Under the pieces are notes generated by a model. It ran no database searches, was not told where the DNA came from, and worked only from the letters and a program-made list of their open reading frames with translations. Positions 1-15,920 of a stretch of 64,000 nt of DNA are shown one piece after another (positions within the stretch are counted from its first letter, which is position 1; each line of letters begins with the position of its first letter). The stretch is taken from the NCBI RefSeq assembly GCF_023078355.1, contig NZ_CP095552.1, forward strand, positions 3,224,001 through 3,288,000, written 5' to 3'. This stretch comes from Gordonia hongkongensis (lineage in GTDB: Bacteria > Actinomycetota > Actinomycetes > Mycobacteriales > Mycobacteriaceae). The position numbers were made by a program, and so were the translations under genes.

Positions 1-1331
<1,331 letters not shown>

Positions 1332-1337
1332 AAGAAC

Positions 1338-1343
1338 ACCTTA
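1338..1343 (-). promoter_or_regulatory. -10 box for a leaderless pyk transcript
   Basis: On the minus strand TAAGGT is followed by six bases and then the pyk GTG at 1331. A TANNNT box this close to the start codon puts the transcription start on the first base of the codon. No Shine-Dalgarno sequence precedes the GTG, which agrees. No clear -35 is seen. Confidence 0.55.
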
Positions 1344-1386
1344 GTCCCGTCCATGGTCCATCTCCATGTCGCCGACGACATGTCAC

Positions 1387-1423
1387 CGGCTCGCCACCGG
1401 CTGTTACCGCTGGTGGCGAGCCG
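1387..1423 (-). terminator. Hairpin between gltD and pyk
   Basis: Two perfect 12-base arms (CGGCTCGCCACC and its complement) surround a 13-base loop, between the gltD stop and the pyk promoter. There is no T-run on the minus-strand side, so this is an actinobacterial-type terminator candidate or an mRNA-stabilising stem rather than a classical intrinsic terminator. Confidence 0.5.
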
Positions 1424-1505
1424 CTACCGCCGAGTATGAAATTTACTTAACTTGTTGCGGCCGCGTGTGTTCGACCGAGCCCGTCGGGTGGCGGCGAGGG
1501 CCTGC

Positions 1506-3003
1506 TCAGCGCACCGACAGGGGCAGGGACGCCGGACGGACCGGAGACGGGAGGTCGGACTCGCCGACCAGGAACTCGTCGACCGCACGCGCGGTCGAGC
1601 GACCTTCCGCGATCGCCCACACCACGAGCGACGCGCCGCGGTGGGCGTCACCGCAGACGAACACGCCCGGGGCGTCGGTCTGCCAGTCGCTCCCGCAGGA
1701 GATGACGCCGCGCCGGTTCGGCTCGATCTCGAGATCGGCGAGCAGCGCCCCACCCCGTACCCCGGCGAACCCGATCGCGAACAGGGCCAGCTCGCAGGGG
1801 ATCTCGAATTCCTCACTCACCGGCGTGATCTCGCGGCGCCCGTCGGCATCGCGCGTCACCTCCACCTCGGCGAGCACCATCGTCGTAACGTTGCCGTCCT
1901 CGTCACCCTCGAATCGCTGAACCGCAACCTGGTGCAGCCGTTCGCCGCCCTCGTCGTGTGCGCTCGAGGTCCGCATGATCAACGGCCATGTCGGCCACGG
2001 CGACCGTTCGTCGTCGCGCTGCCCGGGCAGTTCCGGGTTGTAGTCGAGTTGCACGACCGAGGCCGCGCCCTGACGGTGCGCCGTACCCAGGCAGTCGGCT
2101 CCCGTGTCACCACCGCCGATGATCACGACGTGCTTGCCCGCGGCGGTGATGGGTGACGGCCCGTCGCCCTCGCACTCCTTGTTGGCGGGCACGAGATGCT
2201 CCATGGCGAGGTGGATGCCGTTCAGCTCCCGCCCCGGCACCGGGTTGTCGCGTGCCTCCATCGCACCGATGGCCAGGACCACCGCGTCGTGGTTCGCGCG
2301 TAGATCAGCCACGGACAGGTCGGCCCCCACGTCGCAGTTGGTGACGAAGGTCGTTCCCTCCGCCCGCATCTGGGCGATACGTCGGTCGATGTCGGACTTC
2401 TGCAGCTTGTACTCCGGGATGCCGTAGCGGAGCAAACCGCCGAGACGGTCGTCGCGCTCGTAGACGGTGACGTCGTGACCAGCCCGGGTGAGCTGTTGTG
2501 CCGCAGCCAGTCCCGCGGGTCCGGAGCCGACGACCCCGACCGACTTGCCGGTCGTGGACTCGGGCGGCTCGGGCCCGATGATGCCTTCGGCCCACGACTC
2601 GTAGGCGATGGTCTTCTCGATGCGCTTGATCGTCACGCTGCCGCCGGTCGCCGGTTCGGAGATCGACAGCACGCAGGCGGACTCGCACGGCGCCGGGCAC
2701 ACCATCCCGGTGAACTCCGGGAAGTTGTTGGTCGCGTGCAGCCTGCTGCTCGCGGCATCCCACCGGCCGCGCCGGACGAGGTCGTTCCACTCCGGGATGA
2801 GATTGCCCAGTGGGCAACCCGCGGTTCCGGAGTGACAGAACGGGATACCGCAGTCCATACACCGGCGGGCCTGTCCGCTGACCTCGTCGAGGACCTTGAT
2901 CGGATTGTCGGCGTGTTCGTAGACGTCGTCCCAGTCCTGGACGCGTTCGGCGACCGGACGGTACTTCGCCTCTTTCTTCGGGACCTCCAGGAACCCGCGC
3001 GGG

Positions 3004-3011
<8 letters not shown>
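1506..3011 (-). CDS. gltD: Glutamate synthase small subunit (GltD)
   Basis: FAD-containing beta subunit of NADPH-dependent glutamate synthase. It takes electrons from NADPH and passes them through iron-sulfur clusters to GltB for glutamate formation from glutamine and 2-oxoglutarate. The protein is 501 residues, normal for the family. The N-terminal cysteine motifs are [12 protein letters not shown]...CPLG and CPAPCESAC. The FAD site [13 protein letters not shown] and the NADPH site GGGDTGADC follow. The start is a GTG ([10 protein letters not shown]) that overlaps the gltB stop by eight bases (GTGGCTGA), matching the family N-terminus. A longer reading upstream would run deep into gltB and is not credible. 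Translation is probably coupled to gltB. Confidence 0.95.
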
Positions 3012-7575
<4,564 letters not shown>

Positions 7576-7677
7576 CACTACCTCCACTCGAACCGAGAAC
7601 CGGCTCGCTGCTGAGTGTCCAATGGGACAGCACTGGCCCGTGGAGCATTGCGCGGCGTACGAATGACCGTGCCGAGA

Positions 7678-7739
7678 TCGGTACCGGGTTGAGTCAGAAC
7701 CGTTGAGCGCTTGCGTGCTCTGGAACGGTCGGTACCGGG
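7678..7739. promoter_or_regulatory. Repeat pair upstream of gltB
   Basis: The 260 bases between gltB and lgt contain two identical 11-base copies of TCGGTACCGGG, at 7678-7688 and 7729-7739. Between them lies an inverted pair, ACCGTT and AACGGT. The position about 100-165 bases before the gltB start suggests a regulatory region for the nitrogen-assimilation operon. No match to the GlnR consensus was recognised, so the binding protein is unknown. Confidence 0.3.
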
Positions 7740-7847
7740 CGGAGGATCGCGCACCGTGAGATCCGATCCTATCCGAACACCCGGGGAGGCGTCGTCACCC
7801 GCGACCTGTGACCCTGCCGACGGATCAGCTCGTGGCAGGACCGAACG

Positions 7848-9575
7848 TCAGGACTTGTCTCCGTCGGAGGAACCGGCACCGGCACCCGGTGTGGTGTCGG
7901 TGGGGGTGTCCGTCGGGATGTCGGTATCCGACTCCTCGGCGGGATCAACTATGTCGGTGACCGCGTCGGCGTCGGTGTCCGGATCGGCGTCGGCAACCGG
8001 ATCGGCGTCGGCAACCGGGGCTGCGTCGGGGACCGAGCCGGTGGTCGAGTCGTCCTTGTCGGCCGCGTCCATGTCGTCGTCGGCCTCAGGGTCTGCGGAG
8101 TCCACGGTCTCGTCGGCAGCCGGTTCGTCCCCCGGCGACGTCGCCGTCTCCGGCTGAGCGGGCGTTCCGGCCTCGGTACCGGCCTCGGTCGCTGAGGTCG
8201 TCTCCTCGTCGGCCCCGAGGTCGACCGCTTCGTCTGTCGGAGTTTCGGGGTGCGAGGTGGTGTCCGACTCGGCCCCGTCGAGCGCTTCCTCGTCGAGCGC
8301 TTCGTCGACCGGCTCCTCGCCACCGGCCTCGACGGTGTCCTCGCCCGGCTCGACCGGACCGTCGGCAACCGGCTCCGGTTCGGCGCCCGGCTCCGCTTCG
8401 GTCGTCGAGTCCGTGTCCGGTTCGGCGCCCGGCTCCGCATCGCTGCCCGCGGTCACGGGGTTTGCGGCTGCGACCGGGTCATCCGTGTCGGCGGTGTCGT
8501 CGGTGGACGGATCCCCCGCCGTGCCCGCCTTCTGACCCTGGTCGTCGGAATCGAACAGGGATGATCCCGCCGAACCCGTCGCCACCCCGGCGGCGGCCGC
8601 CGGACTCGGCTCCGGTTCGATGTCTTCGTCGTACCAGTCGTCGACGTACCCGGCGACACCCTGCTCCGCGAGCTCCGCGGCACGGTCGTCGTGATACATC
8701 TCCAGTCCCTGTTCGCGTCCCTTGGGCGCGACCACGAAATAGACGACGGCGGCGAGGAACACCAGCGCCGCGGTGAAGAGGTTCGGTCGGATGCCCGCGA
8801 TGTCGTTGGCGACGGCCGCGCGATCGTCGCGCAGCAACTCGATGAAGAACCGGCCCAGGCAGTAGCCCGCGACGTACAGCGCGAACAGCCGGCCGTGCCC
8901 GATGCGGAAGAACCGGTCGACGACCACCAGGAGCACGACGATGAGCACGTTCCACAGCAGCTCGTAGAGGAAGGTCGGATGGACCACCGCGACCACGACG
9001 CCGTTGGACACGCCGTCGATCAGTCCGGGGTCGGAGTACCCGGCGGCGTTCTCGCGTTCGTAGATCTCCAGGCCCCACGGGAGTGTGGTCTCGCGTCCGT
9101 AGAGCTCCTGGTTGAAGTAGTTGCCGAGGCGACCGATCGCCTGTGCCAACAGGATCGGCGGCGCGATGGCGTCGCCGAAGGCGGGCAGGCGGATGCCGCG
9201 CCGACGAGCGCCGATCCACGCGCCCACCGCACCGAGCGCGACCGCGCCCCAGATACCGAGTCCGCCGTCCCAGATCTTCAGTGCGTCGATCGGTTCCTTC
9301 AGCGCATCGGCACCGAAGTACGTCTTCCAATCGGTGATGAGATGGTAGAGCCGGCCACCGATGAGGCCGAACGGGACCGCCCAGATCGCGACGTCGAGAA
9401 CTTCGCCGTCCTGGCCGCCGCGGGCCATCCATCGGCGGTTGCCCCACCAGACGGCGACGATGATGCCGACGATGATGCACAACGCATACGCGCGTAGCGG
9501 GAAGGGTCCGATCTCCCACACGCCCTGAGGCGGACTCGGGAGGTAGGCGAGCATCGTCGAGGTCGGCGCGATCAC
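7848..9575 (-). CDS. lgt: Prolipoprotein diacylglyceryl transferase with long acidic tail
   Basis: Integral membrane enzyme that moves diacylglycerol from phosphatidylglycerol to the lipobox cysteine of prolipoproteins, the first step of lipoprotein maturation. Residues 1-290 form the catalytic membrane domain. The Lgt signature around GRLGNYFNQELYG is at residues 148-160, followed by HPTFLYELLWN near 199-209 and HGRLFALY. From about residue 300 to 575 a low-complexity tail rich in Asp, Glu, Ala, Thr and Pro follows. Mycobacterial Lgt proteins also have tails, but this one roughly doubles the protein. Start GTG at 9575, with TAGGGT six bases upstream, suggests a leaderless message. The gene follows trpA on the same strand. 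Confidence 0.94.
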   Translation of the reverse strand: MIAPTSTMLAYLPSPPQGVWEIGPFPLRAYALCIIVGIIVAVWWGNRRWMARGGQDGEVLDVAIWAVPFGLIGGRLYHLITDWKTYFGADALKEPIDALKIWDGGLGIWGAVALGAVGAWIGARRRGIRLPAFGDAIAPPILLAQAIGRLGNYFNQELYGRETTLPWGLEIYERENAAGYSDPGLIDGVSNGVVVAVVHPTFLYELLWNVLIVVLLVVVDRFFRIGHGRLFALYVAGYCLGRFFIELLRDDRAAVANDIAGIRPNLFTAALVFLAAVVYFVVAPKGREQGLEMYHDDRAAELAEQGVAGYVDDWYDEDIEPEPSPAAAAGVATGSAGSSLFDSDDQGQKAGTAGDPSTDDTADTDDPVAAANPVTAGSDAEPGAEPDTDSTTEAEPGAEPEPVADGPVEPGEDTVEAGGEEPVDEALDEEALDGAESDTTSHPETPTDEAVDLGADEETTSATEAGTEAGTPAQPETATSPGDEPAADETVDSADPEADDDMDAADKDDSTTGSVPDAAPVADADPVADADPDTDADAVTDIVDPAEESDTDIPTDTPTDTTPGAGAGSSDGDKS

Positions 9576-9581
9576 GCTGTC

Positions 9582-9587
9582 ACCCTA
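9582..9587 (-). promoter_or_regulatory. -10 box for a leaderless lgt transcript
   Basis: TAGGGT on the minus strand, then six bases, then the lgt GTG. It lies inside the 78-base gap between trpA and lgt, so lgt can probably be transcribed independently of the trp operon. Confidence 0.5.
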
Positions 9588-9653
9588 GCCGACCGGATGG
9601 GACGTTCGACCTGTCGACCGGGACCCGCCGCGTCGATCACGAGAGCGTCCGGT

Positions 9654-10463
9654 TCAGACAGACGCCCGACGCGAGCGGACCCCTTCGGCCAGTTCGGAGA
9701 CGAGCGAGGCCAACCGGTCCTGGCCCGCGCTCGCCGCGGTCACCAGCGCCGAACCCACGATGACTCCATCTGCGTACGAGGCGATCTGGGCCGCCTGCTC
9801 GCGGTTGCGAACGCCGAGACCGACGCCGATCGGGATGTCGGAGTACTCGCGAACCCGCGCGCACAGCTCAGGAGCCATGTCCGACACGGCATCTCGCGCA
9901 CCGGTGACACCCATCGTGGAGGCCGCGTAGACGAAACCCCGGGACGCATCGACAGTGAGGGCGATCCGCTCGGTCGTCGATGACGGAGCGACGAGGTAGA
10001 TGCGGTCGAGCCCGTGCCGGTCGGCCGCCTCGTGCCACTCCGCACCCTCTTCGGGGATCAGGTTCGGGGTGATGAGTCCGGCACCGCCGGCCGCCGAAAG
10101 ATCACGCGCGAAATTCTCGACGCCGTACTTGAGGACCGGGTTCCAGTAGCTCATGACCACCGCGTTGCCGCCGGCGGAGGTGATGGCCTCGACGGCGGTG
10201 AACACGTCACGGACACGCACACCGTTGGTCAGTGCCTGGTCGGCGGCGTCCTGGATGGTCGGGCCGTCCATCACCGGGTCGGAGTAGGGCACGCCGACCT
10301 CGATGATGTCGCAACCGGCGTCGACCATCGTCCGGAACGAGGTCAGCGACTCGTCGACGGTCGGGAAACCGACCGGGAGGTAACCGATCAGCGCACTGCG
10401 ACCCTTGTCCCGGCAGCGGGCGAACACGGGGCCGAGCTTCGACGGGATCGACTGTGTGCTCAT
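9654..10463 (-). CDS. trpA: Tryptophan synthase alpha subunit
   Basis: Cleaves indole-3-glycerol phosphate to indole and glyceraldehyde 3-phosphate, and hands indole to TrpB through the intersubunit tunnel. The protein has 269 residues, the usual length of this TIM-barrel family. Visible motifs are the catalytic Glu/Asp region [20 protein letters not shown], loop 6 ([12 protein letters not shown]) and the phosphate-binding GVGLGVRN. The ATG overlaps the trpB stop by four bases (ATGA), so the two subunits are translationally coupled. It is the last gene of the trp cluster before lgt. Confidence 0.96.
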   Translation of the reverse strand: MSTQSIPSKLGPVFARCRDKGRSALIGYLPVGFPTVDESLTSFRTMVDAGCDIIEVGVPYSDPVMDGPTIQDAADQALTNGVRVRDVFTAVEAITSAGGNAVVMSYWNPVLKYGVENFARDLSAAGGAGLITPNLIPEEGAEWHEAADRHGLDRIYLVAPSSTTERIALTVDASRGFVYAASTMGVTGARDAVSDMAPELCARVREYSDIPIGVGLGVRNREQAAQIASYADGVIVGSALVTAASAGQDRLASLVSELAEGVRSRRASV

Positions 10464-11806
10464 GCCTGCTCTCCGGGCTTCTGGACGTCCGACGATTCCG
10501 ACAGGGTGGCCTCGTCCTGGGACGGCGGGGCGTCGAACAGCCCGAACCAGCGTGCGGCGGTGTCCACGTCCTTGTCGCCGCGACCGGAGAGACTGACGAC
10601 GATGATCGAACCCTCCCCCAGTTCCTGCCCGAGTTTCAGGGCGCCGGCGACCGCATGGGCCGACTCGACGGCGGGGATGATGCCCTCGCGGCGACTGAGC
10701 AGCGCGAGTGCATCCATGGCTTCGGTGTCGGTGATCGGCCGGTACTCAGCTCGGCCGGTGTCCTTGAGATAGGCGTGCTCGGGTCCGACCCCCGGATAAT
10801 CCAGGCCCGCCGAGATCGAATGGGATTCGATGGTCTGACCGTCGTCGTCCTGCAGGAGATAGGAGTACGCGCCCTGGAATGCGCCCGGTGTCCCACCGGT
10901 GAAAGTCGCTGCGTGGCGGCCGGTCTCGACGCCGTCGCCGGCGGCCTCGAAGCCGACGAGCCGGACGCCCTCGTCGTCGATGAACGGGTGGAAGATGCCG
11001 ATCGCGTTGGAACCACCGCCGACGCAGGCGGTCACCGCGTCGGGCAGGCGTCCGGCCTTCTCCAGGATCTGCACGCGCGCCTCGAGCCCGACGATGCGCT
11101 GCAGATCGCGGACCATGACCGGGAACGGGTGCGGCCCGGCAGCCGTGCCGAAGCAGTAATAGGTGTTGTGCGCGTTGGTGACCCAGTCGCGCATGGCCTC
11201 GTTGATCGCGTCCTTCAGTGTCGCCGAACCGTTGTCGACCGCGATCACCTCCGCACCGAGGAGTCGCATGCGGGCGACGTTGAGCGCCTGGCGATCCGTG
11301 TCGACCCGGCCCATGTAGATCACGCACTCGAGACCGAGGAGCGCGCACGCGGTCGCGGTGGCGACCCCGTGCTGTCCGGCGCCGGTCTCGGCGATGACGC
11401 GGTGCTTGCCCATCCGCTGGGCCAGGAGCGCCTGTCCGAGAACGTTGTTGATCTTGTGCGAGCCCGTGTGGTTGAGGTCCTCGCGCTTGAGGAAGATCCG
11501 CGCCCCGCCGGCGTGCTCGGACAGGCGCTTCGCCTCGTACAGCGGAGACGGGCGGCCAGCGTAGTCGCGCTGCAGGCGGTCCAGTTCGGCGAGGAAATCG
11601 TCGTCGGCGCGGACCTTCTGGAAGGTCGTGGTCACCTCGTCGATGACGGCCATCAGGGCCTCGGGTACATGGCGCCCGCCGTAGACACCGAAGTGCCCGT
11701 GCTCGTCGGGTTCGATCGAGGTACGAGTGGTGAGCCCGACGCTCGCGGTGGGCAGCGGAGTCGCCTCGGCGGCGTCGGTGCGGACGGAATCAGGATGAGC
11801 GGTCAC
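10460..11806 (-). CDS. trpB: Tryptophan synthase beta subunit
   Basis: PLP enzyme that condenses indole with serine to give tryptophan. It has 448 residues with a leader of about 35 residues before the conserved [16 protein letters not shown]. The PLP lysine is in HTGSHKINN. The phosphate cup GGGSNAIG and the [12 protein letters not shown] segment are intact. The start ATG gives [11 protein letters not shown]. trpC ends 62 bases upstream and trpA overlaps the 3' end. All catalytic motifs look normal. Confidence 0.96.
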   Translation of the reverse strand: MTAHPDSVRTDAAEATPLPTASVGLTTRTSIEPDEHGHFGVYGGRHVPEALMAVIDEVTTTFQKVRADDDFLAELDRLQRDYAGRPSPLYEAKRLSEHAGGARIFLKREDLNHTGSHKINNVLGQALLAQRMGKHRVIAETGAGQHGVATATACALLGLECVIYMGRVDTDRQALNVARMRLLGAEVIAVDNGSATLKDAINEAMRDWVTNAHNTYYCFGTAAGPHPFPVMVRDLQRIVGLEARVQILEKAGRLPDAVTACVGGGSNAIGIFHPFIDDEGVRLVGFEAAGDGVETGRHAATFTGGTPGAFQGAYSYLLQDDDGQTIESHSISAGLDYPGVGPEHAYLKDTGRAEYRPITDTEAMDALALLSRREGIIPAVESAHAVAGALKLGQELGEGSIIVVSLSGRGDKDVDTAARWFGLFDAPPSQDEATLSESSDVQKPGEQA

Positions 11807-11868
11807 TTCAACTCACAGACGATCGGGCCGACAGGCTCACACGGACCGATGCCGGCCCGGACACTTTG

Positions 11869-12687
11869 TCAGCGAACAGGTTTCGGGCACGACGGGTGTG
11901 TGCCCGCGGTGACGAGCTCACGGACCGCGGCACGCGGGTCGCCACTGGTGACGAGACCTTCGCCGACGAGTACCGCATCGGCGCCGGCACCGGCGTAGGC
12001 CAGCAGATCGGCGGTGCCGCGCACACCCGACTCGGCGATCCGGATGGTCTCCGTGGGCAGACCGGGTGCGATGCGCGAGAAGGTGTCCCGCTCCACCTGC
12101 AGGGTCTTGAGGTTGCGTGCGTTCACGCCGACGACCGAGGCGCCGGCTTCGAGGGCGCGGCTGGCCTCCTCCTCGGTGTGTACTTCGACGAGCGCGGTCA
12201 TGCCCAGGCTCTCGGTGCGGTCGAGAAGTGAGGCGAGCACGTTCTGCTCGAGGGCGGCGACGATCAACAGGATGACGTCGGCGCCATGGGCGCGGGCCTC
12301 ATGGATCTGGTACGTGCCGACGATGAAGTCCTTGCGCAGCACCGGGATGTCGACCGCGGCGCGGACGGCGTCGAGGTCGGCGAGCGAGCCGCGGAACCGG
12401 CGTTCCTCGGTGAGCACGCTGATGATGCGCGCGCCGCCGTCTTCGTACGCGCGGGCGAGTTCGGCGGGGTCCCCGATGCTGGCGAGTTCGCCTTTCGACG
12501 GACTGGCGCGCTTCACCTCGGCGATGACACCGATTCCGGGCTGACGCAGGGCGGCCAGCGCATCCTTGGGGGCGGGAGCCTTGGCGGAGGCCGCTTTGAC
12601 CGAGGCGAAGTCGACGACGGCCTCACGTGCCGCGACGTCGGCTTTCACTCCCTCGATGATCGATTCGAGAACGTTGGGCACGCTCAC
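11869..12687 (-). CDS. trpC: Indole-3-glycerol phosphate synthase
   Basis: Closes the indole ring from 1-(o-carboxyphenylamino)-1-deoxyribulose 5-phosphate. The 272-residue TIM barrel starts [14 protein letters not shown] at a GTG. Diagnostic motifs are [10 protein letters not shown] (catalytic lysine), [34 protein letters not shown] and AESGVRG. The reading frame stays open further upstream, but the family N-terminus and a GGGAGAAGGGAG purine stretch point to this GTG. A 164-base gap separates it from the upstream membrane gene. A TACCCT box in that gap could be an internal promoter. Confidence 0.94.
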   Translation of the reverse strand: MSVPNVLESIIEGVKADVAAREAVVDFASVKAASAKAPAPKDALAALRQPGIGVIAEVKRASPSKGELASIGDPAELARAYEDGGARIISVLTEERRFRGSLADLDAVRAAVDIPVLRKDFIVGTYQIHEARAHGADVILLIVAALEQNVLASLLDRTESLGMTALVEVHTEEEASRALEAGASVVGVNARNLKTLQVERDTFSRIAPGLPTETIRIAESGVRGTADLLAYAGAGADAVLVGEGLVTSGDPRAAVRELVTAGTHPSCPKPVR

Positions 12688-12851
12688 AGCGACTTGCTCC
12701 CTTCTCCCTCGACGTGTGTTCTCAGGGTAGACGGGCCGTTCGGGCCGGTTGCGTCCGGGTTGGCCGATCAGTGACCTCATCGCGCTGATGCGTCCATCGT
12801 CGGAGTCTGCGACCGGGCGTCGCCGTCGCCGACCCGTCATCGGCTTGCGGT

Positions 12852-13658
12852 TCAGCGACGGTCGGGGTCGTTCGGGTCGGTCGGGTCGATGCCGGTGTCG
12901 AGCGCGTCCCACATCATCCGCTCGTTCGCTCCGGGCGGCGTCGGCTCCGCCGCCGGGCCGGGGTCGTCCGCCCGACCGCTCGTTCCGGGCTTCGCAGAGC
13001 CGGATCGGGTCGCATCGGGCTCCGCGGCCGCGGAGTCCTCGTTCTGCTCGGCGGCCTTACGACGCTCGTAGTCGGCGAAGATCTCGGTCTCGATCTCCTC
13101 GCGGCGAGCGGCCGGAGTGGTGTATTTCGACGATCGGGTGGCCCCCTTCGCGACGCGCAGCAGCATGACCGCTGCACCTACCGCACACACGGTGCCGGCG
13201 AGCACGACCACCGCGGCGAGGGGGTTGGTGTCGACGAAGAGCACGATGTAGCGATCGGGGATGCTGCCCGCCTCGGCGGCGTACGCAGAGTCGGTGCCCC
13301 CGGTGATCAGCGAGATCGCCGGGAAAGCGGCCAGGAGCCCGCCGACGGCGACCAGGATCGCGACGACTCGGAGGGCCCAGCCACGCACTGACAGCGCCGC
13401 GAGTATGCCCGCCAAGTAGACCAGCGCCAGCGGCGTGAGCCAGGGACTCCAGTCCCCGCCGTTGACCTCGAACGCGCGCTGCGGGGACAACCCGTCCTCG
13501 GCGGAGACGGTGGCCCAGGTCAGCCGGCTCGCACCCCAGAAGGCCGCTGCGGCCGCCGCCATCAGCAGTGCCGCGACGACCTGTCGGCGCCGGACGGACT
13601 TGCGGCGGATGGCCTCTACGTCAGGACCTGCCGCGGCTCCGGATTCGTCAGAGGTCAT
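12852..13658 (-). CDS. Trp-operon-associated membrane protein, TIGR02234 family
   Basis: Predicted inner-membrane protein of 268 residues between trpE and trpC, the position of the actinobacterial family named trp region conserved hypothetical membrane protein (Rv1610 in M. tuberculosis). Four hydrophobic helices are visible, roughly at residues 27-47, 74-91, 95-118 and 143-167. Between the first two lies a polar loop with WATVSAEDG and GGDWSPW. The C-terminal 100 residues are hydrophilic and low in complexity. The ATG overlaps the trpE stop by four bases. Function is unknown. Conserved linkage suggests a link to tryptophan metabolism or transport, which is only inference. Confidence 0.9.
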   Translation of the reverse strand: MTSDESGAAAGPDVEAIRRKSVRRRQVVAALLMAAAAAAFWGASRLTWATVSAEDGLSPQRAFEVNGGDWSPWLTPLALVYLAGILAALSVRGWALRVVAILVAVGGLLAAFPAISLITGGTDSAYAAEAGSIPDRYIVLFVDTNPLAAVVVLAGTVCAVGAAVMLLRVAKGATRSSKYTTPAARREEIETEIFADYERRKAAEQNEDSAAAEPDATRSGSAKPGTSGRADDPGPAAEPTPPGANERMMWDALDTGIDPTDPNDPDRR

Positions 13659-15229
13659 GAGTTCTCACCCACCCGTCGCATCGTCGAGGCGGCCGCGACC
13701 GCGTTGAGCACCGCGGTGGCCTTGTTACGCGCCTCGTTGTACTCGTACTCGGGCTCGCTGTCGGCCACCACACCACCGCCGGCCTGGACGAACGCCTTGC
13801 CGCGCGCGAGCAGCGCGGTGCGGATGGCGATGGCGGTGTCGGCGTTGCCGGCGAAGTCGAGATAGCCGACGATCCCGCCGTAGAGCCCGCGGCGGGTCAT
13901 CTCGTGTTCGTCGATGAGTTCCATCGCCCGCACCTTCGGTGCGCCGGTCAGGGTTCCGGCCGGGAAGCACGCCGTCACGGCGTCGAGGGCATGCTTGTCG
14001 TCGCGGAGGGTCCCCGACACGGTCGAGACGAGATGCATGACGTGGCTGTAGCGCTCGATGTGCCGATAGTCGCTGACCTTGACCGTGCCGGGTACGCAGA
14101 CACGTCCGAGGTCGTTGCGCCCGAGGTCCACCAGCATCAGGTGCTCGGCGTTCTCCTTCTCGTCCTCGATCAGGCCCTTGCCGAGCAGTTGGTCTTCCTC
14201 CTCGGTCGCGCCGCGCCAGCGGGTGCCCGCGATCGGGTGCGTGGTCGCCACCCCGTCGGCCACGGTGACCAGTGCCTCGGGGCTGCTGCCGACGATGGTG
14301 AACGGCTTGCGCGCGATCGCGTCGGGCGAGCCGGTGTCGCTGTGCTCCTCGGTGCCGGGCATCCGCAGGAGGTACATGTACGGACTCGGATTGGATGCGC
14401 GCAGCACGCGATAGACATCGAGCGGGTCGGCGTCGGAGTCCATCTCGAAGCGCATCGACGGCACGACCTGGAAGGCCTCGCCGGCCTCGATCTCGCCGAC
14501 GAGATCGGTGACGATCTCGCTGTACTCCGCGAGCGATCGCTGCGCGGCGAACTCGGGCCGCGGGCGGTCGAAGGTCGACACCGTCGACGGCGCGGGTGCG
14601 GCGAGCGCTTCGGTCATCCGGTCCAGCCGGTCGAGTGCGTCGGCGTAGGCGTCCTCGACCCGCTCGTCGGAGCCGTCCCAGTTGACCGCGTTGGCGATGA
14701 GCGTGATCGTGCCCTCATGATGGTCGACCGCGGCGAGGTCGGTAGCCAGCACCATCATCATGTCCGGGAGGCCCAGATCGTCGACCGTGGTCTCGGGCAG
14801 ACGCTCGAGCCGGCGGACCATGTCGTAGGCCATGAAGCCGACGAATCCGCCGGTCAACGGGGGCATCCCGGGGAGTGGGTCGGTCTGCAGGAGGCGCAAT
14901 GACTCCGCGAGGACCTCGAGCGCGTCGCCGCCCTCGGGTGCGCCGACGGGCACCGACCCCCACCAGTGCGCCTGTCCGTCGACGACGGTCAGGGCCGATG
15001 GTGCGCCCGCGCCGATGAACGACCATCGGGACCAGGACCGCCCGTTCTCGGCGGACTCCAGCAGGAAGGTCCCCGGACGGTCGCCCGCGAGTTTGCGATA
15101 GGCCGACAGCGGCGTCTCGGAGTCGGCGAGGACCTTACGCGTCACCGGTACGACGCGGTGATCGCGCGCGAGGTCGAGGAACTCGGCGAGAGTCGTGGTG
15201 TCGGCGGCCCCGCCGGTGGTGGCGGTCAT
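13655..15229 (-). CDS. trpE: Anthranilate synthase component I
   Basis: Converts chorismate to anthranilate using ammonia delivered by a glutaminase subunit (TrpG) not encoded in this window. The 524-residue protein has the N-terminal half with the likely tryptophan-feedback site ([18 protein letters not shown]). The chorismate-binding domain shows [16 protein letters not shown] ([12 protein letters not shown]), [32 protein letters not shown] and GGIVGYLDF. The ATG at 15229 is chosen because it overlaps the stop of the upstream tautomerase gene as ATGA. An in-frame start nine codons earlier lies inside that gene. Confidence 0.95.
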   Translation of the reverse strand: MTATTGGAADTTTLAEFLDLARDHRVVPVTRKVLADSETPLSAYRKLAGDRPGTFLLESAENGRSWSRWSFIGAGAPSALTVVDGQAHWWGSVPVGAPEGGDALEVLAESLRLLQTDPLPGMPPLTGGFVGFMAYDMVRRLERLPETTVDDLGLPDMMMVLATDLAAVDHHEGTITLIANAVNWDGSDERVEDAYADALDRLDRMTEALAAPAPSTVSTFDRPRPEFAAQRSLAEYSEIVTDLVGEIEAGEAFQVVPSMRFEMDSDADPLDVYRVLRASNPSPYMYLLRMPGTEEHSDTGSPDAIARKPFTIVGSSPEALVTVADGVATTHPIAGTRWRGATEEEDQLLGKGLIEDEKENAEHLMLVDLGRNDLGRVCVPGTVKVSDYRHIERYSHVMHLVSTVSGTLRDDKHALDAVTACFPAGTLTGAPKVRAMELIDEHEMTRRGLYGGIVGYLDFAGNADTAIAIRTALLARGKAFVQAGGGVVADSEPEYEYNEARNKATAVLNAVAAASTMRRVGENS

Positions 15230-15405
15230 CCGAGCGGCTCGCCGCCGACGCCCCACTGATTACGCGGAACCTCCGTGATCGTCACCCAGACCGAGTCGGG
15301 GTTCTTGCCGGTTGCCTTGGCATAGGCCTCGGTGACCGCGGCAATCGTCTCGCGCTTGACGCGATCCGACAGTCCCGGCGTCTGCGAGATCTGGATGAGG
15401 GGCAT
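15226..15405 (-). CDS. 4-oxalocrotonate tautomerase family protein (59 aa)
   Basis: A short gene encoding [16 protein letters not shown]...[17 protein letters not shown], 59 residues, the length and layout of 4-oxalocrotonate tautomerase-like monomers. Pro2 becomes the N-terminal catalytic proline after Met removal. The central basic region (RVKRE) and the SVWVTITEV strand fit the beta-alpha-beta fold. Its TGA overlaps the trpE ATG (ATGA), so it is first in the trp unit and is probably co-translated with trpE. Substrate is unknown. A role in tautomerising a keto-acid near the chorismate branch is speculation. It is easily missed because it is so short. Confidence 0.85.
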   Translation of the reverse strand: MPLIQISQTPGLSDRVKRETIAAVTEAYAKATGKNPDSVWVTITEVPRNQWGVGGEPLG

Positions 15406-15478
15406 GGACGCACCGCCTTTCGAAGGTCTCGAGCTGTGGCGTGTCCCGGAGTTCGCACCCGGGACTCGTGTCTCGGGT

Positions 15479-15880
15479 CTATTCTGCTGGGTCCGTCGAG
15501 CCCGACCCGGATTCGGCCCCGGAACCCGGCGCCGCGTCGATCCCGAACGTCAGCGACTCGGTGTCGAAACAGCTGTGGTTGCCGGTGTGGCAGGCCGCGC
15601 CCACCTGGTCGACGATCAGCAGCACGGTGTCGCCGTCGCAGTCGATGCGGGCGTCGTGCACATACTGCGTGTGCCCGCTCGTCTCCCCCTTCACCCAGTA
15701 CTCCTGGCGTGACCGCGAGTAGTAGGTCCCCTTCCGGGTGGCGAGCGTGCGCTCGAGCGCGACGTCGTCCATCCAGGCGACCATCAGCACCGTCCCGGTG
15801 CTGCGTTCCTGCGCCACCGCGGTGAACAGGCCGTCGGCGTTGCGTTTGAGGCGTGCGGCGAGATCGGGATCGAGTGCCAT
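15479..15880 (-). CDS. hisI: Phosphoribosyl-AMP cyclohydrolase
   Basis: Opens the adenine ring of phosphoribosyl-AMP in histidine synthesis. It uses a zinc and a magnesium site. The 133-residue protein shows [38 protein letters not shown], the metal-binding DARIDCDGD and the zinc cysteines in [10 protein letters not shown]. It is the monofunctional HisI, without a fused HisE domain. The last 25 residues are a low-complexity Gly/Ser/Asp tail. It starts 40 bases after hisF, with GGAAGG before the ATG. Confidence 0.95.
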   Translation of the reverse strand: MALDPDLAARLKRNADGLFTAVAQERSTGTVLMVAWMDDVALERTLATRKGTYYSRSRQEYWVKGETSGHTQYVHDARIDCDGDTVLLIVDQVGAACHTGNHSCFDTESLTFGIDAAPGSGAESGSGSTDPAE

Positions 15881-15920
15881 CAGCGACCTTCCGGATCGGT
15901 GCGGGAGGGGACGCGGCGTG

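Noticed and set aside
15406..15478. Tryptophan leader peptide or attenuator before the trp genes.
   Set aside because: The short gap upstream of the tautomerase has no Trp-rich mini-frame followed by alternative hairpins.
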